DNA of 64,000 nucleotides from Schlegelella_A sp036263655 (GCA_036263655.1 DATAGP010000045.1:62001-126000), one strand, 5' to 3'. Positions 36,029 through 44,659 are shown, counted from the first letter of the stretch. A program made the numbers and translations. Notes: generated by a model not told the origin, from the sequence alone.

Positions 36029-36057
36029 AGTTTAGGCTATCGATCTACACAAACCAA
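36029..36057 (-). promoter_or_regulatory. Sigma-70-type promoter of ahpC
   Basis: On the minus strand TTGGTT (-35, 36052-36057) and TAAACT (-10, 36029-36034) are separated by exactly 17 bases, giving a leader of about 40 bases. The surrounding sequence is the most AT-rich in the region. A half match to OxyR-type ATAG spacing (GATCGATAGCC) overlaps the spacer, but a full OxyR site is not evident. Confidence 0.65.
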
Positions 36058-36083
36058 TTGAACTTCACTAAGACGCCCATTGG

Positions 36084-36662
36084 TCACCGTAAATCGCCGG
36101 CGAGGCTGGCGAGCGTCTCGGGCGAAACGCTGACGTGCGCCGGGTAGTTCGGGTGGTCGCAGCCCACCTTGACGCCGGCCCCGGCGCGCACCGCCTCGCG
36201 TGCCGCCTTGTCCAGCTCGAAGCGCAGGAAGTGCACGGCCGAGGTCTTCTCGTCGTTCTCGCGGTCCAGGTCCTCGTCGGCGATGGCGTAGACGCGGGCG
36301 TGGCCCTCGACCTCGACGAAGACCCGGTCCTCGACACCGATGAGCCGCGCCAGCTCGCGCCGCCGCTCGTTCGGATCGGGGTATTCGATGAGCATGGTCG
36401 CCTTCCAGTTGCTCCCGTCGGGCACCAGCGGACCGTAGGCCTCGATCTCGCCGAGGATGCCCGCCTCGTCGAAGATCTTCTCGATGTGCAGCATCTCCTG
36501 GATCTGCCGGCGCACCGTCGCCTCGTCCTCGAACTGCAGGCTCAGGTGCTCGCCGATGCGCACCATGCGCAGCTGCCGGTGCGCGATCGCGGCGGCGCGC
36601 TCGCTCTTCCTGATCTTGGCGTAGGCCTCGAGGGTCAGCAGGCTTTCACGGGCGATGCTCAT
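36084..36662 (-). CDS. DUF3501 family protein
   Basis: A 192-residue protein of unknown function. It begins MSIARESLLTLEAYAKIRKSERAAAIAHRQLRMVRIGEHLSLQFEDE and contains MLHIEKIFDEAGILGEI, the family hallmark. No enzymatic or membrane motif is evident. It is the last gene of a three-gene set with an Fe-S oxidoreductase and a rubrerythrin, an association known for this family in several proteobacteria. A role in peroxide or iron-sulfur stress is inferred only from context. It is seven bases from the upstream gene. Confidence 0.88.
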   Translation of the reverse strand: MSIARESLLTLEAYAKIRKSERAAAIAHRQLRMVRIGEHLSLQFEDEATVRRQIQEMLHIEKIFDEAGILGEIEAYGPLVPDGSNWKATMLIEYPDPNERRRELARLIGVEDRVFVEVEGHARVYAIADEDLDRENDEKTSAVHFLRFELDKAAREAVRAGAGVKVGCDHPNYPAHVSVSPETLASLAGDLR

Positions 36663-36669
36663 GGCGTCC

Positions 36670-38019
36670 TCACTCCAGCCCGTACGCGCGGCGGACCAGG
36701 CTCAACGGGTGGCGGAGCTCGGCCGCGGCGAGCGAGCTCTCGGCCATGCCCTGCGCGATGTGGTGGCCGGCGAGAGCACAGTCGGAGCTGATGACGTCCG
36801 GCGACCCGTTCGCCATCGCCCGAAACACCGGCCGCCCGATCTTCTTCGCGATCTCGTGCGTCGGCGTCTTCACGCCGTAGGTGCCGGCGTGGCCGGAGCA
36901 ACGCTCCACCGTCGTGAGCTCGACGGGAACGCTCTGGCCGACGAGCTTCAGCATCTCCTCGGTCTTGCGGCCGATCTTCTGCACCCGCCCGTGGCAGGGC
37001 ACGTGGTAGCTCACCTTGCCGAGACCGACCTTGAAATCGGTCTTCAGCAGGCCGTCGCGATGACGCGCCATCAGGTACTCGAAGGGATCGAACATCGCCG
37101 CCTGCACGGCGGCCACGTCGGCCTCGCCGGGAAACAGCAAGGGCAGCTCCTGCTTGAACATGAGCGTGCACGAAGGGATCGCGGAGACGATGGCATAGCC
37201 CTCGCGCGCGTACCGGGCCAGCACGGGGATGTTGCGATCCTTGAGACGCGCCACGCCCTCGAGATCGCCGAGCTCGAGCTTCGGCATGCCGCAGCAGCTC
37301 TCCTTCTCGACCAGCTCGAACGGGATCTCGTTGTGGGCGAGGAGCGCCAGCAGGTCGTGGCCGATGCCGGGCTCGTTGTAGTTCACGTAGCAGGTCGCGA
37401 ACACGACCACCTTTCCCGGGCTGCGCTCGCCGTCGACCACGCGCGCGGCTTCGCTCTTGCGCGCCGCGCCGCGGAAACGGCGCGTGGCCAAGGCCGGCAG
37501 CCAGGCGTCGGGGTGGACGCCGAGCGCCTTGTCGAGGACCTTGCGTACCGGGCGCGCCCGGTTGGCGGCATTGACCGCCTGCACGACCACCGGAATGCCG
37601 GCGAGCTGGCCGTGCACGTCCGTCGAGGCGAGCAGCTGTTCGCCTCGACCGACGCCGCCGCGGCCGAACTTGATCGCCTTGGCGCGCAGCATGACGTGCG
37701 GGAAGTCGACGTTCCAGGGATGCGGCGGAACGTAGGGGCACTTCGTCATGTAGCAGAGGTCGCACAGGTAGCACTGGTCCACGACCTTGGCGTAGTCCTT
37801 CTTGTCGACGCCGTGCACTTCGCCGTCGGCGGTGGCGTCGATCAGGTCGAAGAGCGTCGGGAAGGACTGGCAGAGGCTCACGCAGCGACGGCAGCCGTGG
37901 CAGATGTCGAACACCCGCTCCATCTCGGCGAACGCCTTGCCTTCGTCGCGGTAGTCCGGGCTCTTCCAGTCGATCGGGTGCCGGGTCGGCGCCTCGAGAT
38001 TGCCTTCGCGCAGGGTCAT
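36670..38019 (-). CDS. GlpC/HdrD-like iron-sulfur oxidoreductase
   Basis: A 449-residue protein with an N-terminal pair of 4Fe-4S cluster motifs: Cys40/43/46/50 (DICHGCRRCVSLC) and Cys83/86/89/94 (DQCYLCDLCYMTKCP). Two C-terminal CCG domains carry ESCCGMPKLE and RCSGHAGTYG. This layout matches GlpC and heterodisulfide reductase subunit D, electron carriers or disulfide-type reductases at the membrane. It lies between rubrerythrin and DUF3501 genes and may supply electrons to rubrerythrin, which is inference. Confidence 0.9.
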   Translation of the reverse strand: MTLREGNLEAPTRHPIDWKSPDYRDEGKAFAEMERVFDICHGCRRCVSLCQSFPTLFDLIDATADGEVHGVDKKDYAKVVDQCYLCDLCYMTKCPYVPPHPWNVDFPHVMLRAKAIKFGRGGVGRGEQLLASTDVHGQLAGIPVVVQAVNAANRARPVRKVLDKALGVHPDAWLPALATRRFRGAARKSEAARVVDGERSPGKVVVFATCYVNYNEPGIGHDLLALLAHNEIPFELVEKESCCGMPKLELGDLEGVARLKDRNIPVLARYAREGYAIVSAIPSCTLMFKQELPLLFPGEADVAAVQAAMFDPFEYLMARHRDGLLKTDFKVGLGKVSYHVPCHGRVQKIGRKTEEMLKLVGQSVPVELTTVERCSGHAGTYGVKTPTHEIAKKIGRPVFRAMANGSPDVISSDCALAGHHIAQGMAESSLAAAELRHPLSLVRRAYGLE

Positions 38020-38050
38020 GGGACGGGTCGTCTGCTGGCGTGCGTATCAA

Positions 38051-38079
38051 CGAACAAGGGCCGCGCGGGCCCTTGTTCG
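38051..38079 (-). terminator. Hairpin between rubrerythrin and Fe-S oxidoreductase genes
   Basis: CGAACAAGGGCC and its perfect complement GGCCCTTGTTCG enclose a 5-base loop (12-bp stem). Few T residues follow on the minus strand, so it may act as an attenuator or mRNA 3' stabiliser for the rubrerythrin message rather than as a strong terminator. Confidence 0.6.
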
Positions 38080-38098
38080 GACGGGCGTGCTGCGGCGT

Positions 38099-38521
38099 TC
38101 AGTCGACGAACGCGTCGAGCGCCTTCTGGTAGCGGTTCGCATGCGAGCGCTCGGCCTTGGCCAGCGTCTCGAACCAGTCGGCGACTTCGTCGAAGCCTTC
38201 CTCGCGGGCGGTCTTCGCCATGCCCGGGTACATGTCGGTGTACTCGTGGGTCTCGCCGGCGACCGCCGACTTGAGGTTGTCGCGGCTCGAGCCGATCGGC
38301 ATCCCCGTGGCCGGGTCGCCGCAGGCCTCGAGGAACTCGAGGTGGCCGTGCGCATGACCCGTCTCGCCCTCGGCCGTGGAGCGGAACAGCGCAGCGACGT
38401 CGTTCTGGCCCTCGATGTCGGCCTTGTTCGCGAAATAGAGGTAGCGGCGGTTGGCCTGCGACTCGCCCGCGAACGCGTCACGCAGGTGCTGCTCCGTCTT
38501 CGATCCTTTCAAAGCGGCCAT
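38099..38521 (-). CDS. Rubrerythrin (diiron peroxidase, no rubredoxin domain)
   Basis: A 140-residue ferritin-like four-helix protein that reduces peroxide at a diiron site. Metal-ligand helices are visible as HLRDAFAGESQANRRYLYFA, EGETGHAHGHLEFLE, VAGETHEYTDMY and LAKAERSHANRY. The rubredoxin domain of classical rubrerythrin is absent. ATG 38521 is chosen because AGGAGA lies seven bases upstream, whereas an in-frame upstream extension to 38611 is Arg-rich and unrelated. It is the first gene of the rubrerythrin / Fe-S / DUF3501 unit. Confidence 0.92.
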   Translation of the reverse strand: MAALKGSKTEQHLRDAFAGESQANRRYLYFANKADIEGQNDVAALFRSTAEGETGHAHGHLEFLEACGDPATGMPIGSSRDNLKSAVAGETHEYTDMYPGMAKTAREEGFDEVADWFETLAKAERSHANRYQKALDAFVD

Positions 38522-38582
38522 CCGATGTCTCCTGTGGGTGCTGCGCCCCCGGTGCGACGCGCACCGGCGGGCGAACCCGGCA

Positions 38583-38611
38583 ACCGTAGCGCGTTCGGCA
38601 GCAGTAGGCAA
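38583..38611 (-). promoter_or_regulatory. Candidate promoter of the rubrerythrin unit
   Basis: Minus-strand TTGCCT (38606-38611) and TACGGT (38583-38588) are separated by 17 bases, giving a leader of about 60 bases. The leader contains a small hairpin (GGTGCG/CGCACC) before the AGGAGA ribosome-binding site. Confidence 0.4.
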
Positions 38612-38682
38612 TACGGGGGTTCAATGCGGTGGATTGGGTTGGCCTATGCGGCGCTGGCCGCGGCGTCGCGGCGAGGCGGCTT

Positions 38683-38691
38683 TGCTAAACT
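38683..38691 (+). promoter_or_regulatory. Extended -10 promoter of tRNA-Ala
   Basis: TGCTAAACT forms an extended -10 element (TG-n-TAAACT) ending 12 bases before the mature tRNA. The -35 region is weak, which is usual for extended -10 promoters. Confidence 0.5.
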
Positions 38692-38703
38692 GCCGGCTGC
38701 AGT

Positions 38704-38779
<76 letters not shown>

Positions 38780-38790
38780 CTCGAACGAAG

Positions 38791-38819
38791 GCCTCGAAGC
38801 ACCTGCTTCGAGGCTTTTT
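38791..38819 (+). terminator. Intrinsic terminator after tRNA-Ala
   Basis: GCCTCGAAGC-ACCT-GCTTCGAGGC forms a perfect 10-bp stem followed by TTTTT, eleven bases after the tRNA. It closes the tRNA transcript before the reductase gene. Confidence 0.9.
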
Positions 38820-38917
38820 CGTTCCTGCCGGAGACCCTCACGGCATGCGCGTTTTCGTGAGGTCACGGTTCCGGCGTTCGGTCCAGAATGCATTCGTCAT
38901 CACAGCGGAGACAGGAC

Positions 38918-39676
38918 ATGGCCGAGAACAACAGCAAGGGCCGGGTGGTGCTCGTCACGGGCGGGATGGGGGGCCTCGGCGAGACCATCTCGACCAAGAT
39001 GGCCGACGCCGGCTACCGTGTCGTCGTCACCTATTCGCCCGGCAACACCAAGCACGGCGAGTGGGTGGCGCACATGAAGGAGAACGGCTACGAGATCACG
39101 GCCGTGCCGTGCGACGTGGCCGACATCGACTCGTGCGCCCGTGCGGTCGCCGAGGTTCACGCCAAGGTCGGGCCCGTGGACATCCTGGTCAACAACGCCG
39201 GGATCACGCGCGACATGACCTTCAAGAAGATGGACAAGGTCAACTGGGACGCGGTCATGCGCACCAACCTGGACAGCCTGTTCAACATGACCAAGCAGGT
39301 CGCCGATGCCATGGTCGAGCGCAACTGGGGCCGCATCATCAACGTCTCGTCGGTGAACGGCTCCAAGGGAGCCTTCGGCCAGACCAACTACTCCGCCGCC
39401 AAGGCGGGCGTGCACGGCTTCACCAAGGCGCTGGCCCTCGAGGTGGCGAAGAAGGGCGTCACGGTGAACACCATCTCGCCGGGCTACATCGGCACCAAGA
39501 TGGTCACCGCGATCCCCGAGGAGATCCTCAATTCCAAGATCCTGCCGCAGATCCCGGTCGGCCGGCTGGGCAAGCCCGAGGAAGTGGCCGGGCTGATCAT
39601 TTACCTCGCTTCGGAGGAGGCGGCCTTCGTCACGGGCGCGAACATCGCCATCAACGGCGGTCAGCACATGCAATGA
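38918..39676 (+). CDS. phbB: Acetoacetyl-CoA reductase
   Basis: A 252-residue SDR that reduces acetoacetyl-CoA to (R)-3-hydroxybutyryl-CoA with NADPH, the second step of polyhydroxybutyrate synthesis. The cofactor motif is VTGGMGGLGETIS, NNAGITRD is intact, and the active site YSAAK is at residues 158-162. Length and the ending GANIAINGGQHMQ match PhbB/PhaB closely. ATG 38918 is preferred over an upstream ATG at 38888 because GGAG and ACAGGA lie before it. A phasin-like gene follows 34 bases later; no phaC or phaA is in the window. Confidence 0.94.
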   Translation: MAENNSKGRVVLVTGGMGGLGETISTKMADAGYRVVVTYSPGNTKHGEWVAHMKENGYEITAVPCDVADIDSCARAVAEVHAKVGPVDILVNNAGITRDMTFKKMDKVNWDAVMRTNLDSLFNMTKQVADAMVERNWGRIINVSSVNGSKGAFGQTNYSAAKAGVHGFTKALALEVAKKGVTVNTISPGYIGTKMVTAIPEEILNSKILPQIPVGRLGKPEEVAGLIIYLASEEAAFVTGANIAINGGQHMQ

Positions 39677-39710
39677 CGGCCGCCCGGCCGCGCCACCCGA
39701 GGAGATCCGC

Positions 39711-40514
39711 ATGATCAAGTCAGGCATCGACCAGGACGCGATGATCACGATGTTCGCGGAGGCGAGCGCCAAGCAGGGCGAGAGCCTGCGCAAGGCGGTC
39801 AGCGAGGCGACGCTGAAGGCCCTGCAGGGCCGGGAGATGACGCTCTCGAACATCCGCAAGGTGGTGCAGTCGGTCGCCGGGGCGGCGTCGCTCGGCCTGG
39901 CCCAGAACCCGGCCGGCGCCGTCGACGGCGAGGCGCTCCTGGCCAAGACGCTCGCCGGCATCGACAGCGCGCTCCTGCAGGCGGTCGAGGCCAACCGCAA
40001 GGCGCTGGAGCAGTTCGTCGGCAACGGCGTGGCGCTCAGCGAGAAGCCGCTGAAGACCGCCCTGGCGAACGTCGAGAAGATGGAGGACGTCTTCTTCGAG
40101 GGCGTGGCCAAGGCCATGGAGGGCGCCGGGCCGATGCAGGCGGTGTGGCAGCAGGCGCTCTCGGCTTTCAAGACGAAGGGCACCGACACCGGGGCGCAGG
40201 CCTCGGCGACCGTGAAGGACCTGGTCGGTCAGGCGCAGAGCTTCATGCGCGAGGGCCGGGCCACCGGCATGCGGGCGGCGCAGGCCATGATGGACAGCTA
40301 TGCGGCCATGGTCAGCGGGGTGCTGATCGGCATGTCCGAAGGGCTGCAGGCCGGCGGCGCCAAGCCACGGTCGGGCCGTTCGGCCTCGAGCTCCGGCACG
40401 GACGCCGCGGCGGCGGCCGCATCGGCCGCGGCAACGGCCTCGGAAGGGAATGCCGCGGAGCCGGCGCGAGCGGCCCCCGCGCGCAAGAGCCGGCCGGCGC
40501 GCAAGCGCAGCTAG
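39711..40514 (+). CDS. Phasin-like helical protein with Ala/Arg-rich tail
   Basis: A 267-residue protein dominated by amphipathic helices (TMFAEASAKQGESLRKAVSEAT, LAGIDSALLQAVEANRKALEQFV). It ends in a low-complexity Ala/Ser then basic Pro-Ala-Arg-Lys tail of about 45 residues (PARAAPARKSRPARKRS). The tail resembles the DNA- or granule-binding tails of polyhydroxyalkanoate-associated proteins such as PhaM and PhaF. With acetoacetyl-CoA reductase directly upstream, a granule-binding role is likely but not proven. GGAG precedes the ATG. Confidence 0.75.
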   Translation: MIKSGIDQDAMITMFAEASAKQGESLRKAVSEATLKALQGREMTLSNIRKVVQSVAGAASLGLAQNPAGAVDGEALLAKTLAGIDSALLQAVEANRKALEQFVGNGVALSEKPLKTALANVEKMEDVFFEGVAKAMEGAGPMQAVWQQALSAFKTKGTDTGAQASATVKDLVGQAQSFMREGRATGMRAAQAMMDSYAAMVSGVLIGMSEGLQAGGAKPRSGRSASSSGTDAAAAAASAAATASEGNAAEPARAAPARKSRPARKRS

Positions 40515-40533
40515 AGCGGGCCGGCAAGCGCAG

Positions 40534-42096
40534 CTAACACGGGCGCGCTGCGCCGATCGCAGCGACGATGCCGGCGACGCGCGCCTCGACGGCCGCGTCC
40601 TGGCGGATTGGCCGACCCCACTGGCGCTCGGTTTCCGCGGGCCACTTGCTGGTCGCATCCAGGCCCATCTTGCCGCCGAGACCGGACACCGGCGAGGCGA
40701 AGTCCAGCGAGTCGATCGGCGTCCTGTCGACCAGGACCGTGTCGCGGACCGGATCCATCCGGGTCGTCAGCGCCCAGACGACGTCCGGCCAGTCGCGCAC
40801 GTCGACGTCCTCGTCGGTGACGACGATGAACTTGGTGTACATGAACTGGCGCAGGAAGCTCCAGATCCCGAACATGACGCGCTTGGCATGCCCCGGGTAG
40901 CGCTTGCGGATGCTGACGATGGCCAGCCGATAGCTGCACCCCTCCGGCGGCAGATAGAAGTCGACGATCTCCGGAAACTGCTTCTGCAGGATGGGGACGA
41001 ACACTTCGTTCAGGGCAACGCCGAGCACGGCGGGCTCGTCGGGGGGCTTTCCGGTATGGGTCGAGTGATAGATCGGGTTGCGCCGGTGCGTCAGCCGACC
41101 GATCTCGAAGACCGGGAACCAGTCGGGCTCGTTGTAGTAGCCGGTGTGATCGCCGAAGGGCCCCTCGAGGGCGTGCAGGTAGCCGCCGATCTCCTTGGTG
41201 GGGATGCCTAGCTCGCTCCGTCCGCTGAAGCCGGGAGCAGCCGGCGGGATGTGGCCCTCGAGCACGAACTCGGCCGTCGCCGGCGCCTGGAGCAGGACCC
41301 CCTCGTCGCCGACGCTGCAGTCACAGACCTCGGTGCGGCTGCCTCGCAACAGTCCGGCGAACTGGTATTCGGACAAGGTGTCTGGAACCGGCGTCACCGC
41401 GCCCAGGATGGTGGCCGGGTCGGCGCCGAGCGCCACCGCCAGCGGGAACGGCCGGCCAGCCCTGGCCGACGCGAACTCCCGGAAGTCGAGCGCGCCGCCC
41501 CGGTGCGCGAGCCAGCGCATGATGACCTGCCGACGGCCGATGACCTGCTGCCGGTAGATGCCGAGGTTCTGGCGCTTGCGCGACGTCGGCAGGCCCTGCG
41601 GCCCGCGCGTGATGACCAGCCCCCAGGTGATGAGCGGCCCGGCATCCTCGGGCCAGCAGGTCTGGATCGGCAGGCGGGACAGGTCGACCTCCGGCCCGTC
41701 GAGAACGACCTCCCGGCAGGCGGCGCGGGCGGTGAGCGCCGGCCGCATCGTCCAGACCGATCGCGCCATCTGTAACAAACGCCCGGCGTCGCCGAGCCCC
41801 TGGGGCGGCTCCGGCTCCTTCAGGCTGGCCAGAAGAACGCCGATGTCGCGCAGCTGCGACGCCTCGTCGACGCCCATCGCCCGGGCGACGCGACCGCTCG
41901 TCCCGAAAAGGTTGGTCAGGACCGGGATCGTGTAACCGACCGGGTTCGAAAACTGCAAGGCTGGCCCGCCCTCGCGCAAAACGAAGTCGCTGATCGCTGT
42001 CAACTCCAGGCGCGTGGAGACTGGCTCGCTGACCTGACGCAGCTCTCCGTCGGCCTCGAGTGCGGTCAGAAAGCCCCTCAGATCGTCATAATGCAT
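40534..42096 (-). CDS. ubiD: UbiD-family decarboxylase
   Basis: A 520-residue prenyl-FMN-dependent decarboxylase. The UbiD blocks DLRGFLTALEADGELRQV, SRKRQNLGIYRQQVIGRR, EVCDCSVGDEGVLLQAPATAEFVLEGHI and EGPFGDHTGYY (the catalytic Glu/Arg region) are all present. The C-terminal part has KFIVVTDEDVDVRDWPDV. Close resemblance to the ubiquinone-pathway enzyme makes 3-polyprenyl-4-hydroxybenzoate the likely substrate, although related aromatic-acid decarboxylases look similar. No ubiX is adjacent. It is divergent from the lytic transglycosylase gene. Confidence 0.9.
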   Translation of the reverse strand: MHYDDLRGFLTALEADGELRQVSEPVSTRLELTAISDFVLREGGPALQFSNPVGYTIPVLTNLFGTSGRVARAMGVDEASQLRDIGVLLASLKEPEPPQGLGDAGRLLQMARSVWTMRPALTARAACREVVLDGPEVDLSRLPIQTCWPEDAGPLITWGLVITRGPQGLPTSRKRQNLGIYRQQVIGRRQVIMRWLAHRGGALDFREFASARAGRPFPLAVALGADPATILGAVTPVPDTLSEYQFAGLLRGSRTEVCDCSVGDEGVLLQAPATAEFVLEGHIPPAAPGFSGRSELGIPTKEIGGYLHALEGPFGDHTGYYNEPDWFPVFEIGRLTHRRNPIYHSTHTGKPPDEPAVLGVALNEVFVPILQKQFPEIVDFYLPPEGCSYRLAIVSIRKRYPGHAKRVMFGIWSFLRQFMYTKFIVVTDEDVDVRDWPDVVWALTTRMDPVRDTVLVDRTPIDSLDFASPVSGLGGKMGLDATSKWPAETERQWGRPIRQDAAVEARVAGIVAAIGAARPC

Positions 42097-42129
42097 ATCG
42101 GTTTGTCATAAGGCAGGGTGCAAACAGGG

Positions 42130-42159
42130 TTGACCAGGAATTTCGAGCCTTCCTAGAAT
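42130..42159 (+). promoter_or_regulatory. Promoter of the lytic transglycosylase gene
   Basis: TTGACC (42130-42135) and TAGAAT (42154-42159) are separated by 18 bases and give a 5' leader of about 150 bases. The intergenic stretch from ubiD to this gene is 219 bases, the longest in the window. Confidence 0.65.
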
Positions 42160-42315
42160 CGCGCCTCTTCGTCGACCCGGCTCCGCCAACCTTGGTTGGG
42201 TGGAAGTCCCCGGCCACCGGGCCGACCGCTTGCTGCCCCTCGAGGGTTGAAATTATCGCCATGCCACCGGCCGAGCCGCCCCCACGGCGTCGGCACGGCA
42301 AGGAAGGAGAGTGTG

Positions 42316-43245
42316 ATGTCGAAACTGGCGCAGGCTTGCCGGCTCTGCGACACCTGGCGCGCCGCGGTCGTGCGCTCGGGTAGCGTGTTCGTGAAGGACG
42401 TGGGGCAGGGTCTCCTGGAGATCAGCCACAACTCGCTGGCCCTGCTGGGGCTGCTGACCGTCGCCGTCGTCCTCTTCGCTTCCGGACGCGAGGACGTCCG
42501 CCAGGCGCTCGAGGCGCAGACCCTGAACTGGCTCCAGGCGCGGCACGAAGCCCGCCTGCCGCCCCCGACGGAGGGCGAGCCCGACCTGAGCGAGCCGGAC
42601 GCCATCGCCCGGGCCACGGCATCCGACCCGCGCGACCTCGACAAGCGGCAGGCGGCCGTCGCGATGTGGCTGTCGCGCCGCTACAAGGTGGCGCCGGAAC
42701 CGGTCAGCCGCCTGGTCCAGGAGGCGTGGGTGGTCGGCGAGCTCGTCAAGCTCGACCCGACGCTGATCCTCGCGGTCATGGCCGTGGAATCGAGCTTCAA
42801 CCCCTTCGCGCAGAGCCCGGTCGGCGCCCAGGGACTCATGCAGGTCATGACCAAGGTCCACGACGACAAGTACGTCGCCTTCGGCGGCCGTCATGCCGCC
42901 TTCGATCCGGTCACCAACCTGCGCGTCGGCGTCCAAGTCCTCAAGGAATGCATCGCCAGGGCAGGCAGCCTGGAGGCCGGCCTGCGCCACTACGTCGGCG
43001 CCGCCAACCTGCCCGACGACGGCGGCTATGCGGCCAAGGTCCTGGCCCAGCAGAACCTGCTGCGCCTGGTCGCCGGCGGCGCGAAGATCGCGCCGACGGC
43101 TCCCTCGGGCGGCGCAGCCGCCAAGCCGCGTGTCGCCGCCGAAGGCACGGTTTCGGCCCCGTCGCCCGCGGCGCCGCCGATCGTCACCCCCACGCCGGTC
43201 GCCGAGCCGGCGGACGCCCCGGACAAGATCGCGCTGCTTCGCTGA
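42316..43245 (+). CDS. Membrane-anchored lytic transglycosylase (SLT family)
   Basis: A 309-residue cell-wall enzyme that cleaves peptidoglycan to 1,6-anhydro-muropeptides. One hydrophobic helix (SLALLGLLTVAVVLF, about residues 36-52) anchors it, and the SLT domain lies beyond residue 140. The catalytic Glu158 is in AVMAVESSFNPFA, followed by VGAQGLMQVM and the later YVGAANLPDDGGYAAKVL, where GLRHY takes the place of the usual AYN or YN motif. The C-terminus is Ala/Pro-rich. AGGAG lies just before ATG 42316. It is followed by glyA 122 bases later. Confidence 0.88.
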   Translation: MSKLAQACRLCDTWRAAVVRSGSVFVKDVGQGLLEISHNSLALLGLLTVAVVLFASGREDVRQALEAQTLNWLQARHEARLPPPTEGEPDLSEPDAIARATASDPRDLDKRQAAVAMWLSRRYKVAPEPVSRLVQEAWVVGELVKLDPTLILAVMAVESSFNPFAQSPVGAQGLMQVMTKVHDDKYVAFGGRHAAFDPVTNLRVGVQVLKECIARAGSLEAGLRHYVGAANLPDDGGYAAKVLAQQNLLRLVAGGAKIAPTAPSGGAAAKPRVAAEGTVSAPSPAAPPIVTPTPVAEPADAPDKIALLR

Positions 43246-43367
43246 GGACGTTCCCGCGCTCGGCGCCGGACGTCGCGCCTGACCGTCACGTAGCATTGGC
43301 GGCATCCGACGCTGCCGTGTCCGCGGCGCGCGGCTCCCGGCGGCAGGCCGGGACGAGGACGCCTCCC

Positions 43368-44618
43368 ATGTTTGATCGAAGCACCAGCACCCTGGCCCAC
43401 GTCGACCCCGAGCTCGCTGCCGTGATCGAGCGCGAGAACCGGCGCCAGGAAGAGCACATCGAGCTCATCGCCTCCGAGAACTATGCCTCGCCGGCGGTGA
43501 TGGCCGCTCAGGGCAGCCAGCTGACCAACAAGTACGCGGAAGGCTATCCGGGCCGCCGCTACTACGGCGGCTGCGAGTTCGTCGACATGGCCGAGCAACT
43601 CGCCATCGATCGCGTCCGGCGCCTCTTCGGCGCCGAATACGCCAACGTCCAGCCCAACTCGGGCTCGCAGGCCAACCAGGCCGTGTTGTTCGCGCTGCTC
43701 CAGCCCGGCGACACGATCATGGGAATGAGCCTCGCCGAAGGCGGCCACCTGACGCACGGCATGCCGCTCAACATGAGCGGCAAGTGGTTCAAGGTCGTGA
43801 GCTACGGGCTGACCGCAGCCGAGGAGATCGACTACGACGCCATGGAGCGCGTGGCGCGCGAGACCCGGCCCAAGCTCATCATCGCCGGCGCCTCGGCCTA
43901 CAGCCTGCGCATCGACTTCGCGCGCTTCGCCAGCGTCGCCAAGGAGATCGGCGCCTTCTTCATGGTCGACATCGCCCACTACGCGGGGCTCGTGGCAGCT
44001 GGCATCTACCCGAACCCGGTGCCGCACGCCGACGTCGTCACCTCGACGACGCACAAGAGCCTGCGCGGGCCGCGCGGCGGCATCATCCTGATGAACGACG
44101 AGGCCATCGCCAAGAAGATCAACAGCGCCGTCTTCCCGGGCATCCAGGGGGGACCCCTGATGCACGTGATCGCCGCCAAGGCCGTCGCCTTCAAGGAAGC
44201 GCTGGCGCCGGAGTTCAAGGTCTACCAGCAGCAGGTGGCCCGGAACGCCGTGGTTCTCGCCGAGACGCTGATCGAGCGGGGGCTGCGCATCGTCAGCGGC
44301 CGCACGGAGAGCCATCTGATGCTCGTCGACCTGCGGCCGAAGAACCTCACCGGCAAGGAAGCCGAGACGGTGCTGCAATCGGCCCACATGACGTGCAACA
44401 AGAACGGCATCCCCAACGATCCGCAGAAGCCCATGGTCACGAGCGGCATCCGCCTCGGCACGCCGGCGCTGACGACGCGCGGCTTCCGCGACGAGGAGAC
44501 GCGCCGCACCGCGAACCTGATCGCCGACGTGCTCGATCGCCCGGACGACGAACAGAACATCGCGGCGGTCAAGGCGCAGGTGGCGTCGCTGACCCGCGAA
44601 TTCCCGGTCTACCAGTGA
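43368..44618 (+). CDS. glyA: Serine hydroxymethyltransferase
   Basis: A 416-residue pyridoxal-phosphate enzyme that interconverts serine and glycine and charges tetrahydrofolate with one-carbon units. The PLP lysine is Lys230 in TSTTHKSLRGPRGG. Other hallmarks are IASENYASPAV, LTNKYAEGYPGRRYYGGCE and VDIAHYAGLVAAG. ATG 43368 gives the standard N-terminus. nrdR follows after 41 bases, a common pairing in beta-proteobacteria. Confidence 0.98.
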   Translation: MFDRSTSTLAHVDPELAAVIERENRRQEEHIELIASENYASPAVMAAQGSQLTNKYAEGYPGRRYYGGCEFVDMAEQLAIDRVRRLFGAEYANVQPNSGSQANQAVLFALLQPGDTIMGMSLAEGGHLTHGMPLNMSGKWFKVVSYGLTAAEEIDYDAMERVARETRPKLIIAGASAYSLRIDFARFASVAKEIGAFFMVDIAHYAGLVAAGIYPNPVPHADVVTSTTHKSLRGPRGGIILMNDEAIAKKINSAVFPGIQGGPLMHVIAAKAVAFKEALAPEFKVYQQQVARNAVVLAETLIERGLRIVSGRTESHLMLVDLRPKNLTGKEAETVLQSAHMTCNKNGIPNDPQKPMVTSGIRLGTPALTTRGFRDEETRRTANLIADVLDRPDDEQNIAAVKAQVASLTREFPVYQ

Positions 44619-44659
44619 ACAGGACAGCGGGATCGCGGCGCGCGACCCGCTGAGCGCCG

